22,682 nucleotides of DNA. Source: JBHHZM01 sp046758065. Its GTDB lineage: Bacteria; Pseudomonadota; Alphaproteobacteria; JAAXGF01. The translations under genes and the position numbers were made by a program. The stretch is from NCBI GenBank assembly GCA_046758065.1, contig JBHHZM010000046.1:1-22682 (forward strand), in the 5' to 3' direction. Below the pieces are notes generated by a model that saw nothing but the letters and a program-made list of their open reading frames with translations, had not been told where the DNA came from and ran no database searches. The first letter of the stretch is position 1; each line of letters starts with the position of its first letter. Positions 6,528 through 18,986 of the stretch are shown here, one piece after another.

Positions 6528-6559
6528 AAAAAACCGGAGACACGCGGACCGTGCCTCCG
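6528..6559 (-). terminator. intrinsic terminator in the carD upstream region
   Basis: On the minus strand CGGAGGCACG (6559-6550) pairs with CGTGTCTCCG (6544-6535) over 10 bp, including one G-U pair, around the loop GTCCG. It is followed by G and TTTTTT (6533-6528). This is the best Rho-independent terminator in the window. It lies 176 bp past the fdxA stop but only about 41 nt before the carD ATG, with no promoter visible in between. Confidence 0.75.
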
Positions 6560-6639
6560 CCGACTCGGCAAATCTTTCGGACAAGCCCCAACCCAGCGCG
6601 GGCGCGGCCCAGACACCGGCTCCTGCCCGCTGAATGTCG

Positions 6640-6667
6640 CTTATACTGCCAGCGATGCCGCTATGAA
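6640..6667 (-). promoter_or_regulatory. candidate carD promoter upstream of the terminator
   Basis: On the minus strand TTCATA (6667-6662) and TATAAG (6645-6640) are 16 nt apart, each a fair match to sigma-70 boxes. They lie in an unusually AT-rich island (about 6655-6705), where a second -10-like TATATT (6679-6674) also occurs. Transcription from here would pass through the terminator at 6559-6528 before reaching carD. Confidence 0.45.
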
Positions 6668-6685
6668 TACCGTAATATATAACAC

Positions 6686-6708
6686 AAAAAACCCGCCAAA
6701 TACAGGGT
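6686..6708 (-). terminator. weak terminator-like element after fdxA
   Basis: On the minus strand ACCC, a 10-nt loop and GGGT are followed by a T-run (6691-6686). The stem is only 4 bp, so this is a marginal fdxA terminator. The T-run is also part of the AT-rich promoter island. Confidence 0.2.
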
Positions 6709-6735
6709 GAGACGCGGAGATTTTCGCCGCCGGCC

Positions 6736-7077
6736 TCACGAACCGTCCGACGAGCCCGGTTCGGGGCTGAAGTGCTGCATCTTGTCGGACACGTCGGTCC
6801 ACTCGTCGGCGTCGGGCGGCGGATCGCCCTTGCGCGTGATGTTCGGCCACCGCTCGGAGTACTCCCGGTTGAATTCGACCCATTTCGAGAGATCTCCCTC
6901 GGTATCGGGCAGGATGGCCTCGACCGGACACTCGGGCTCGCAGACGCCACAATCGATGCATTCGTCGGGGTGGATGACGAGCATGTTCTCGCCTTCGTAG
7001 AAGCAGTCGACCGGACAAACCTCGACGCAATCCATGTATTTGCACTTGATACAGGCTTCGACGACGACGTAGGTCAT
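6736..7077 (-). CDS. fdxA: Seven-iron ferredoxin FdxA (3Fe-4S plus 4Fe-4S)
   Basis: This 113-residue cytosolic electron carrier resembles Azotobacter ferredoxin I. Cys9, Cys17, Cys21 and Cys50 match the 3Fe-4S ligands. Cys25, Cys40, Cys43 and Cys46 match the 4Fe-4S ligands. The extra Cys12 corresponds to the free cysteine near the clusters of the Azotobacter protein. Motifs are CIKCKYMDCVEVCPVDC (9-25) and CIDCGVCEPECP (40-51). The C-terminal tail (about 52-113), with FNREYSERWPNIT, is typical of the alphaproteobacterial form. ATG 7077 is preceded by AGGAG at a rather long spacing. The partner enzyme is unknown. The gene lies between terB and carD in the same direction. Confidence 0.96.
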   Translation of the reverse strand: MTYVVVEACIKCKYMDCVEVCPVDCFYEGENMLVIHPDECIDCGVCEPECPVEAILPDTEGDLSKWVEFNREYSERWPNITRKGDPPPDADEWTDVSDKMQHFSPEPGSSDGS

Positions 7078-7138
7078 GCTGTTCTTCGCTCCTGAAACTC
7101 ATGCGACTGTCGGGGTGGAATCGATCCGCGGGTCCCCG

Positions 7139-7612
7139 TCATTGGGCGGTCGCGCCGAGCCGCCGCAAAACCCGCTTGCGCGCCTCGCCGCGGTCACGGT
7201 CGGTGACGTAGATCAATCCGGCGATCCGGCGCAACAGCGAATCTTCGTAGGCGTGCAGCGCGCCGTCGGCGTAGACGACTTCCCAGATCATCTCGATCAG
7301 GCCGATCCGTTCCTCGGGCGAGAAGTTATCCTTGATCACCCGGGTGAAACGCAAGAGGTGAGTCGCGTCGCGCGCCCTTTCCTCGGCGGCTTCGATCAGC
7401 GCCTTCGCTTCCGCCGCGTCGAGGCCGAAGCGCTCGCGCAGCAACCGGTCAATCGCCGCACGCTCGGCCTCGTCGAAACGATCGTCGCCGAGCGCCGCCG
7501 AGGCGAGAAGCGCCGCCGCCGCAAGCTGCAGCTCGCCGATTCCCGCCGCTTCCGAAGCCTCGGGCGCACCAACGCCCAACGCGCCGAACAAATGCTTGAT
7601 TCGCCCGATCAT
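7139..7612 (-). CDS. TerB-family (tellurite resistance-like) helical protein
   Basis: This 157-residue, mostly alpha-helical soluble protein has the TerB-like pattern of acidic residues and helices. LAAAALLASAALGDDRFDEAERAAI (29-53) precedes a hydrophobic-acidic repeat with FSPEERIGLIEMIWEVVYADG (about 97-117) and YEDSLLRRIAGLI. TerB-like domains bind divalent metal through acidic residues and occur far outside tellurite resistance operons; no other ter gene is seen here, so tellurite resistance should not be assumed. ATG 7612 has a CAGGGT purine stretch just upstream. Its native upstream region has been displaced by a small mobile element whose end is 9-12 nt from the start codon. It runs in the same direction as fdxA, 61 bp downstream. 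Confidence 0.85.
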   Translation of the reverse strand: MIGRIKHLFGALGVGAPEASEAAGIGELQLAAAALLASAALGDDRFDEAERAAIDRLLRERFGLDAAEAKALIEAAEERARDATHLLRFTRVIKDNFSPEERIGLIEMIWEVVYADGALHAYEDSLLRRIAGLIYVTDRDRGEARKRVLRRLGATAQ

Positions 7613-7622
7613 CGACCCTGCC

Positions 7623-7896
7623 TAGAGCGAGATGTGATGAGATAGAACCATTCTGAGAGAGCGCATTTGCGACAAGGTCAAGGGGTTTGGCGCCGCCCAT
7701 ACCAGGAGGTAAGGGCCAGCCAAAGCCCGCAGGATTTGGCGCACATGCGCCCGTCCCTTCGGGTTTCCGGGCGGCGGACGCCCGCGGCGTCGGCGCGCTT
7801 GCCCGATGTCCCCGCATCGCGCCGCGCACGCCTCCTGGCGGATCGCCTCGTCGCCCGAGAAACAGAATCGATCCGGTCTCATCACATCTCGCTCTA
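7623..7896. mobile_element. MITE-like non-autonomous element with IS630-type ends
   Basis: Perfect 18-bp terminal inverted repeats GAGCGAGATGTGATGAGA (7625-7642) and its complement (7877-7894) bound a 270-bp element. It is flanked on both sides by TA (7623-7624, 7895-7896). Deleting the element and one TA restores CTAG, the preferred target of IS630-family transposases. A further short inverted match ATTCTG/CAGAAT lies at 7650-7655 and 7863-7868. No transposase frame is present. The interior is GC-rich, with an inverted pair CCAGGAGG/CCTCCTGG (7702-7709, 7831-7838) and a local hairpin near 7770-7790. It fills most of the 348-bp gap between the S4 gene and terB. Structure is seen; the IS630 link is inferred from ends and target. 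Confidence 0.8.
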
Positions 7897-7960
7897 GCAC
7901 AGCCGCGAAGTTCCCCGCAACCCTGGCTAAGTTGTGGTTTCGCGCGCTTCCAGGCAAGGT

Positions 7961-8340
7961 TCAGCCGTCCTTTCGAAGACGCTCGATGGCGCGCCGCTGG
8001 TTCTTGGTGGGACGTCCGGCGCCGCGCGTCCTGAGCGCCACCGCCGCGGTTCCCGGGGGCGGCGTCTTCGCCGGTTCGGGCGGCGCGAGGTCCTCGTAAA
8101 GCGCAATCGCCTCGGCCGCCGGTCCGCGCCGGACGCCTAGCGCGGCCACGCGCACCACCCGAATGCGGCCCGCTTGCGGGAAGGTCAGCACATCGCCCGC
8201 GCACACCGTGGCGTGGCTCTTGCGGACGATCTCGCGGTTGATGCGCACCCTGCCCGCCGCGCAGGTGCGGCCGGCGAGCGACCGGCTTTTGAAAAAGCGC
8301 GCGTACCACAGCCACTTGTCGAGGCGCAGGCGCTGCCCGC

Positions 8341-8344
<4 letters not shown>
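7961..8344 (-). CDS. S4-domain RNA-binding protein (Hsp15-like)
   Basis: This 127-residue basic protein has an N-terminal S4 RNA-binding domain. RLDKWLWYARFFKSRSLA (8-25) and GRVRINREIVRKSHATVCAGD (31-51) are the classic S4/Hsp15 motifs. Hsp15 of E. coli recycles 50S subunits that carry nascent chains after heat shock, a plausible role here beside RpoH and HtpG. The C-terminus (about 92-127) is a basic, proline-rich tail with GRPTKNQRRAIERLRK. The start at 8344 overlaps the helicase stop codon (ATGA), so the pair is translationally coupled. The in-frame stretch further upstream lies inside the helicase gene and is not used. Confidence 0.92.
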
Positions 8345-10851
<2,507 letters not shown>

Positions 10852-10898
10852 AACATCCGGAGAATCGGCGCTTTGTCCCGCGAATGCAAGGCCCGGCG

Positions 10899-10927
10899 CT
10901 TGAACCGGACGCGCTCATTCCTCATAT
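10899..10927 (+). promoter_or_regulatory. RpoH (sigma-32)-type promoter of htpG
   Basis: CTTGAA (10899-10904), a 15-nt spacer and CCTCATAT (10920-10927) match the sigma-32 consensus CTTGAA...CCCCATNT: 6 of 6 bases at -35 and 6 of 7 defined bases at -10. The start would be about 10934, leaving a leader of about 45 nt. Heat-shock control is inferred from this match and the gene's identity. Confidence 0.7.
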
Positions 10928-10979
10928 CGAGCGACAGCGACGCGTGGTTCATGGTTGATGTCCATAGCGGGGACGGGAG

Positions 10980-12872
10980 ATGACTGCAGACGTGAAAGCC
11001 CCAGAGACGCACTCCTTCGAGGCCGAGGTCGGCCGCCTTCTCGACATCGTCGCCCATTCGCTCTACAGCGAGCGCGAGATCTTCCTGCGCGAGCTCATCT
11101 CGAACGCCTCGGACGCCTGCGACCGCCTGCGTTACGCGGCGCTCACCGATCCCGAACTGATGGCCGGCGACCCCGACCTCAAGGTGGTCGTCTCGGTCGA
11201 TCCCAAGGCGCGGACGCTGACCGTCGCCGACAACGGCATCGGCATGAATCACGACGAACTGGTCGCCGATCTCGGCACCATCGCGCGTTCGGGCACCGCC
11301 GCCTTCGTCGAGCGACTCGGCGGCGAACGCCCCGACGACGCGGCGCTGATCGGCCAGTTCGGGGTCGGCTTCTATTCGGCGTTCATGGTCGCCGACGAGG
11401 TCGTGGTGCGTAGCCGCAAGGCGGGCGACGACCGGGGCTGGGAGTGGCGCTCGGACGGCAAGGGCACGTATACGGTGGGACCGGCGGACGGCGAGGTCGC
11501 GCGGGGCGCCGCCATCACCCTGCACCTGCGCAAGGACGCCAGGGAATTCGTCGACACCGGACGTCTGCGCGCCATCGTCAAACGGTACTCGGATCACATC
11601 GCCCTGCCGATCGTCCTCAAGGGCAAGGACGGCGACGAGACGGTCAACACCGCCTCGGCGCTGTGGGCGCGGCCGAAGAACGAGATCACGACCGAGCAGT
11701 ACGGCGAGTTCTACCACCACGTCGGTCATCTTTTCGACGAGCCCTGGCTCATCATCCACAACCGGGTCGAAGGCAAGCTCGAATACACCAACCTGCTGTT
11801 CGTGCCTTCGACCAAGCCGTTCGACCTCTTCCACCCCGACCGCAAGGGGCATCTCAAGCTTTACGTCAAGCGGGTGTTCATCACGGACGATTGCGAGGAA
11901 TTGCTCCCCGGTTATCTCAGGTTTGTGCGCGGCGTCGTCGATTCGGAAGACATGCCGCTCAACATCAGCCGCGAGATGCTGCAGCACAACCCGGTGGTGG
12001 CGAAAATACGCAAGGGCCTCGTCAAGCGCGTCCTCGGCGAACTCAGGAAGAAGGCCGAGAAAGCCCCCGAGGACTACGCCGAATTCTGGAAGAACTTCGG
12101 CGCCGTTCTCAAGGAAGGCATCTACGAGGACGAGGAGAACCGTGAACGGCTGATCGCACTCGCCCGCTTCGAGACGCTCTCGGGCGATCGTCTCGTCAGC
12201 CTCGACGAATACGTCGGGGCGATGAAGGAGGGCCAGCGGGCGATCTACTACATCAGCGCCGATACCCCCGAGGCGGCGCGCCGCAGCCCGCAGCTCGAAG
12301 CCTTCCGCGCCCGCGGCGTCGAGGTGCTGCTGCTGACCGATCCGGTCGACGAGTTCTGGGTGCCGGCGGTCCGCGCCTACCAGGAGAAGCCGTTCAAGTC
12401 GGTAACCCGCGGCGGCGTCGATCTCGACGGGATCGCGGAGCCGGACACGGCGGCGGAAGAGACGGCGCCCGACGACGACGTCGCCGAGAAGGACATCGAC
12501 AGCCTGATCGCGTCGTTCAAGCTCACCCTCGCCGACGCGGTCAAGGACGTGCGCGCCTCGACGCGGCTCACCGACAGCCCGGTCTGCCTGATCGCCGACG
12601 AGGGCGATCTCGACATGCATCTCGAACGGCTGCTCAAACAGCACAAGCAGATCGACAGCGCCTCGAGCCGCATCCTCGAGATCAACCCGAAACACCCGCT
12701 GATCCGCGGCCTCGCCAAACGGGTGCGCAAGGACGGCGCGGCCGACGCCCTCGCCGACGCGGCGCACCTGCTGCTCGACCAGGCGCGCATCGTCGAGGGC
12801 GAGCCGCCCCCCGATCTCGCCGCTTTCGCCCGCCGCCTGGCCGAGGTGATGCGCAAGAGTCTCGCCGCCTGA
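10980..12872 (+). CDS. htpG: Chaperone protein HtpG (Hsp90 family)
   Basis: This 630-residue cytosolic Hsp90 is an ATP-driven dimeric chaperone acting late in client folding. The N-terminal GHKL ATPase domain has FLRELISNASDA (35-46, catalytic Glu38 and Mg-binding Asn42), DNGIGM (84-89) and FGVGFYSAFMV (127-137). The middle domain has the LPLNISRE-type segment (here MPLNISREMLQ, with the catalytic-loop Arg). The C-terminal dimerisation domain is complete and has no eukaryotic MEEVD tail. Length matches bacterial HtpG. ATG 10980 is preceded by GCGGGGACGGGAG. It is a single-gene unit under a sigma-32-type promoter and converges with the DUF1223 gene. Confidence 0.98.
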   Translation: MTADVKAPETHSFEAEVGRLLDIVAHSLYSEREIFLRELISNASDACDRLRYAALTDPELMAGDPDLKVVVSVDPKARTLTVADNGIGMNHDELVADLGTIARSGTAAFVERLGGERPDDAALIGQFGVGFYSAFMVADEVVVRSRKAGDDRGWEWRSDGKGTYTVGPADGEVARGAAITLHLRKDAREFVDTGRLRAIVKRYSDHIALPIVLKGKDGDETVNTASALWARPKNEITTEQYGEFYHHVGHLFDEPWLIIHNRVEGKLEYTNLLFVPSTKPFDLFHPDRKGHLKLYVKRVFITDDCEELLPGYLRFVRGVVDSEDMPLNISREMLQHNPVVAKIRKGLVKRVLGELRKKAEKAPEDYAEFWKNFGAVLKEGIYEDEENRERLIALARFETLSGDRLVSLDEYVGAMKEGQRAIYYISADTPEAARRSPQLEAFRARGVEVLLLTDPVDEFWVPAVRAYQEKPFKSVTRGGVDLDGIAEPDTAAEETAPDDDVAEKDIDSLIASFKLTLADAVKDVRASTRLTDSPVCLIADEGDLDMHLERLLKQHKQIDSASSRILEINPKHPLIRGLAKRVRKDGAADALADAAHLLLDQARIVEGEPPPDLAAFARRLAEVMRKSLAA

Positions 12873-12917
12873 AGGCGGGAGACGACTACCGGAACCGATC
12901 GCGGAAGAATTGCCGGG

Positions 12918-13670
12918 CTAGGAATCGCCGTCGGTGAGCATCAGCCTGCGGACGGCGAGCACCGGACCGAGGCCCTGCTTCTGGATGATGATGACACAGC
13001 CGTCACGCCCGCCATCGCCCGAGGTCAGGGCCGTCGCCGGCAGGCGAATGTCGAGCGGCAGTCCCGTCCAGGTGCCGATTCGCCTGAGCTCGCGAACCAC
13101 GTTGTAATTGCGCACCGTGCGTCCGGCGTTCTCGCCGCGCGCCACGTTGGTGACGCGCACCGCGTCGTAACGCGCGAGCCAGATCGAGGCGGCGCCGTCG
13201 AAATGGGCACCGGGAATCGAGACCAGGAGGTTGCGGTCCTGGTCGAGTTCGACGTCGATGTCGAGCTTCTGTCCCGACTGCGCCTGAGCGAGCGCGATGG
13301 CGCGGCGAACCGCCGCCTTGTTCGAACCGACCTCGTCGAGCACGCCGTCGATCACCATCTGCGGGGTGTAGACCCGGCCGCGCGCGAGTCGCCGGTCGTA
13401 GGCCTTCTGGCGCGCCGTCGCCGCCGGAATGGCGAACGCATCCTTCCAGCCGATGTAATCCCAGTAACTGACGTGCAGCGAGAGCGCCACGACGTCGTCG
13501 CGCCTGGCGAGTTCGCCGATCAGCTCGTCGGCCGGCGGACACGACGAACAGCCCTGAGAGGTGAAGAGTTCGACCAGAACCGGCGACCGGGCGTCTTCGG
13601 CCTGGGCGGATCCGACGGCGAGAACCACGGCCAGCCCGAGCGCGGCCAGAAAAATCGTTCGACGAAGCAT
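12918..13670 (-). CDS. DUF1223 family exported thioredoxin-like protein
   Basis: This 250-residue protein has a signal peptide (1-24, ending AQA) and a thioredoxin-like start. VELFTSQGCSSCPPAD (33-48) has Cys41 and Cys44 in a CxxC arrangement. HVSYWDYIGWKDAFA (about 66-80) and YTPQMVIDG are family hallmarks. The biochemical role of DUF1223 is not established; a periplasmic redox function is inferred from the CxxC and export signal. It lies downstream of acnA in the same direction, a pairing I recall from other alphaproteobacteria but cannot verify here. The ATG at 13670 has no Shine-Dalgarno. A TATTTT 7 nt upstream could be a -10 box giving a leaderless mRNA. Confidence 0.88.
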   Translation of the reverse strand: MLRRTIFLAALGLAVVLAVGSAQAEDARSPVLVELFTSQGCSSCPPADELIGELARRDDVVALSLHVSYWDYIGWKDAFAIPAATARQKAYDRRLARGRVYTPQMVIDGVLDEVGSNKAAVRRAIALAQAQSGQKLDIDVELDQDRNLLVSIPGAHFDGAASIWLARYDAVRVTNVARGENAGRTVRNYNVVRELRRIGTWTGLPLDIRLPATALTSGDGGRDGCVIIIQKQGLGPVLAVRRLMLTDGDS

Positions 13671-13676
13671 GTCGAG

Positions 13677-13682
13677 AAAATA
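13677..13682 (-). promoter_or_regulatory. possible -10 box of the DUF1223 gene
   Basis: TATTTT on the minus strand ends 6 nt before the ATG at 13670, so transcription could start at the start codon itself. No convincing -35 box is seen at 16-18 nt spacing. Confidence 0.25.
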
Positions 13683-13736
13683 GGGTGGCGCGGCGCTCGC
13701 GGACGAATCACTTTTCGGTGACGGCCGTTAACGTCT

Positions 13737-13750
13737 TTCAACCGGTTGAA
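13737..13750. terminator. 14-bp perfect palindrome downstream of acnA
   Basis: TTCAACCGGTTGAA lies 12 nt past the acnA stop codon. A second small stem (TCAC-CGAAAA-GTGA) follows on the minus strand. Neither has a T-tract. They could be an mRNA 3' structure or a protein-binding site for the DUF1223 gene. Confidence 0.3.
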
Positions 13751-13762
13751 GCGCCTAGGGAA

Positions 13763-16462
<2,700 letters not shown>

Positions 16463-16703
16463 GATGGCGCTCCCGGAGGTGGTTGGGGTAACGGATGACG
16501 TTGGCCGGGAGGACCGGCGCTTTTAATCTACGATCTTTCCGAGGCCTCTTAAAGGCGCAATCGAACGGCCCCGGAACCCGCGCCACCCGGCGGCGGGGCC
16601 GACCGATCGTTGGGGCGCGTCGCGACGGATAATGGGGACATCGGAGACGGCGACGAGGTGTCGTACGGCCGGAGCCGCAACGACCGAATGATCGTGTCAG
16701 CGA

Positions 16704-16765
16704 CCCGCCGGAATGATACCATGCATTGGTTGCGGGCCCGCCGGGGCGCTTGACAACGCGGCGGG
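16704..16765. repeat. CCCGCCG repeats around the ligase -35 box
   Basis: CCCGCCGG occurs at 16704-16711 and 16737-16744, 33 bp apart (about three helical turns). Its inverse CGGCGGG occurs at 16759-16765. The last two form a 7-bp inverted repeat that brackets TTGACA, as an operator would. In GC-rich DNA such matches can occur by chance. Confidence 0.3.
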
Positions 16766-16777
16766 TGGTAGTGTGTT
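16750..16777 (+). promoter_or_regulatory. candidate promoter of the ligase/transporter operon
   Basis: A perfect -35 TTGACA (16750-16755) is followed after 16 nt by the weak -10 TGTGTT (16772-16777). Alphaproteobacterial promoters often have a strong TTGAC and a poor -10. It would leave a leader of about 180 nt before the ATG at 16965. Confidence 0.4.
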
Positions 16778-16964
16778 CTCGCGACGCGCCGATTTGACCG
16801 GTTAGCTTGCGGGCGCGCTGGAAATGTGGCTAAAGCGACGGCGGGCAGCCCGGCCTGACTGTGGCGGCCTTTATTTTTGGACGCGTTGCGCGCCAAGCGG
16901 ACGGCAATACAGGGACGGGCCGGCGCGGCAACGCGACGCGCCCGAGAGAGCGTAGATAGGGACG

Positions 16965-18986
16965 ATGGCAAGGGCCACTGGAGAGAGCCCGGACAGCAGG
17001 GAGAGAGAGGCACCGGGCGCAGCCGCGGTGGCCGCGCCCGACACCTTCGCCAAGCTGCTGATCGAGCACGCCCGACGCCACGGCGACCGCCCGGCGATCC
17101 GCGAGAAGAACTACGGCATCTGGCAATCCTGGACCTGGGCCGAGGCGCTCGACGAGGTGCGGGCGCTGGCCTGCGGTCTCGCGGCCTACGGCTTCGGGCG
17201 CGGCGACAAGCTCGCCATCATCGGCGACAACCGTCCGCGGCTTTACTGGGGCATGGTGGCGGCGCAGGTTCTGGGCGGCGTCCCGGTGCCGATCTATCAG
17301 GACTCGGTGGCGCGCGAAATGGCTTTCGTGATCGATCACGCCGACGTGCGCTTCGTGCTGGCCGAGGACCAGGAGCAGGTCGACAAGCTGCTTGAGATCA
17401 AGGACGACTGTCCCCGGCTCGAAACCATCATCTACGATGAGCCCCGCGGCATGCGCGGCTATGACCAGACGTTCCTCCACGACTTCGAGGCGGTGCAGGC
17501 GGCGGGCCGCGATTTCGACCGCGACCACCCCGGCTTTTTCGACGCCGCGGTCGCCGAGGCCAAGGGTTCCGACGTCGCCATCATCCTCTATACCTCGGGC
17601 ACCACGGGCGAGCCCAAGGGAGTGATGCTGAGCTTCGACAACATTCTCATCAGCGCGCGCAACGGCGCCGCGCGCGACGGCCTCGGTCCCGACGAGGAGG
17701 TCGTCGCCTATCTGCCGATGGCCTGGGTCGGCGACAACATCTTTTCGCTCGGCCAGGCCTACACCATGGGGTTTTGCGTCAACTGCCCCGAATCGAGCGC
17801 CACGATCATGCACGACATCCGCGAAATCGGTCCGACCTATTTCTTTGCGCCGCCGCGAATCTTCGAGAACATCCTGACCCAGGTGATGATCCGCATGGAC
17901 GACGCCGGCTGGTTGAAACGCCGGATGTTCGATTATTTCATGGCGCTCGCGCGCCGCGTCGGCGCCGACATCCTCGACGGCAAGTCGCTGCCGCTGGCCG
18001 AGCAGATGCTCTATGGTCTCGGGCGACTGCTGGTCTACGGACCGCTCAAAAACACGCTGGGCATGTCGCGCGTTCGCGTCGCCTACACCGCGGGCGAGGC
18101 GATCGGTCCCGACATCTTCCGCTTCTACCGTTCCCTCGGCATCAACCTCAAGCAGCTCTACGGCATGACCGAGGGCTCGGTGTTCGTCACCATGCAGCCC
18201 GACGGCGAGATCAAGACCGACACCGTGGGCACCCCGGCGATCGGGGTCGACATCCGCATCGCCGACGACGGCGAGGTGATGTTCCGCGGCCCCGGCGTCT
18301 TCCTCGAATACTACAAGAACCCCGAGGCCACCGCCGAGGTCAAGAGCGCCGACGGCTGGTATCGCACCGGCGACGCCGGCTTCTTCGACGACGACGGCCA
18401 CCTCAAGATCGTCGATCGGGCGCATGACGTGGGCAGGCTCAACGACGGCACCCTGTTCGCGCCCAAATATCTCGAGAACAAGCTCAAGTTCTTTCCGCAC
18501 ATCACGGAAGCGGTCGCCTTCGGCCATGGCCGCGACTACGTCGCCGCGTTCGTCAACATCGACCCCGAGGCGGTCGGCAACTGGGCCGAACGGCAAGGCA
18601 TCGTCTACGGCAGCTATCAGGAACTTGCCGCCGAGCCGCGTCTCTATGCGCTCGTCGAGGAAGAGGTCGCACAGGTCAATCGCGACCTCGCCGCCGAGCC
18701 CCGGCTCGCCGGCTCGCAGATCCGACGGTTCCTGATCCTGCACAAGCAACTCGACGCCGACGACGGCGAACTGACGCGCACCCGCAAGGTGCGCCGCCGG
18801 TTCATCGTCGAAAGGTACGCGCCGCTGGTCGACGCTCTGTACTCGGACGCAACCCACGCCGAGATCGAGACCGAAGTGACCTACGAGGACGGCCGCAAGG
18901 GAATGGTCCGCGCCGACCTCGAAATCCGTGACGTGGCCGTCGCGCCGCGCGCCGGGCCCGCCGCCCCGCTGAGGAAAGCGAGTTGA
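16965..18986 (+). CDS. AMP-forming acyl-CoA synthetase (long-chain or aromatic carboxylate-CoA ligase)
   Basis: This 673-residue ANL-superfamily enzyme activates a carboxylic acid with ATP to an acyl-adenylate, then to the CoA thioester. The ATP-binding loop YTSGTTGEPKG is at 209-219, YGMTE at 399-403 and YRTGD at 466-470. The hinge follows in IVDRAHDV. The C-terminal catalytic lysine is probably Lys608 in ELTRTRKVRRRF. Length and the long inter-motif spacing resemble the long-chain fatty acyl-CoA synthetase branch. The substrate cannot be read from sequence. TAGGGACG before ATG 16965 is a usable ribosome-binding site. Its stop codon overlaps the start of the ATPase gene, so it is the first cistron of the Liv-type transporter operon, suggesting it activates the imported compound. 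Confidence 0.93.
   Translation: MARATGESPDSREREAPGAAAVAAPDTFAKLLIEHARRHGDRPAIREKNYGIWQSWTWAEALDEVRALACGLAAYGFGRGDKLAIIGDNRPRLYWGMVAAQVLGGVPVPIYQDSVAREMAFVIDHADVRFVLAEDQEQVDKLLEIKDDCPRLETIIYDEPRGMRGYDQTFLHDFEAVQAAGRDFDRDHPGFFDAAVAEAKGSDVAIILYTSGTTGEPKGVMLSFDNILISARNGAARDGLGPDEEVVAYLPMAWVGDNIFSLGQAYTMGFCVNCPESSATIMHDIREIGPTYFFAPPRIFENILTQVMIRMDDAGWLKRRMFDYFMALARRVGADILDGKSLPLAEQMLYGLGRLLVYGPLKNTLGMSRVRVAYTAGEAIGPDIFRFYRSLGINLKQLYGMTEGSVFVTMQPDGEIKTDTVGTPAIGVDIRIADDGEVMFRGPGVFLEYYKNPEATAEVKSADGWYRTGDAGFFDDDGHLKIVDRAHDVGRLNDGTLFAPKYLENKLKFFPHITEAVAFGHGRDYVAAFVNIDPEAVGNWAERQGIVYGSYQELAAEPRLYALVEEEVAQVNRDLAAEPRLAGSQIRRFLILHKQLDADDGELTRTRKVRRRFIVERYAPLVDALYSDATHAEIETEVTYEDGRKGMVRADLEIRDVAVAPRAGPAAPLRKAS

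Larger units (their letters stand above)
16463..16964. other. 502-bp divergent intergenic region between acnA and the acyl-CoA ligase
   Basis: No convincing gene is seen here. The acnA side has an AT-richer patch (about 16520-16555) with weak promoter-like boxes (TTAAGA and TAGATT, 16 nt apart on the minus strand). The ligase side carries TTGACA at 16750-16755 with surrounding CCCGCCG repeats, listed separately. The open frames that cross this region have no family features. Confidence 0.6.

Noticed and set aside
7139..7612. Tellurite resistance function for the TerB-like gene
   Set aside because: No terC, terD or terZ genes are nearby, and TerB-like domains are common in unrelated contexts.
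7622..7957. Open frames across the mobile element (both strands)
   Set aside because: They start or end in the inverted repeats, lack ribosome-binding sites and family features, and are explained by the GC-rich interior of the element.
16549..17013. Possible 154-codon minus-strand gene in the acnA-ligase gap
   Set aside because: It overlaps the ligase start, has no Shine-Dalgarno, and has Arg/Ala/Pro-rich low-complexity composition.
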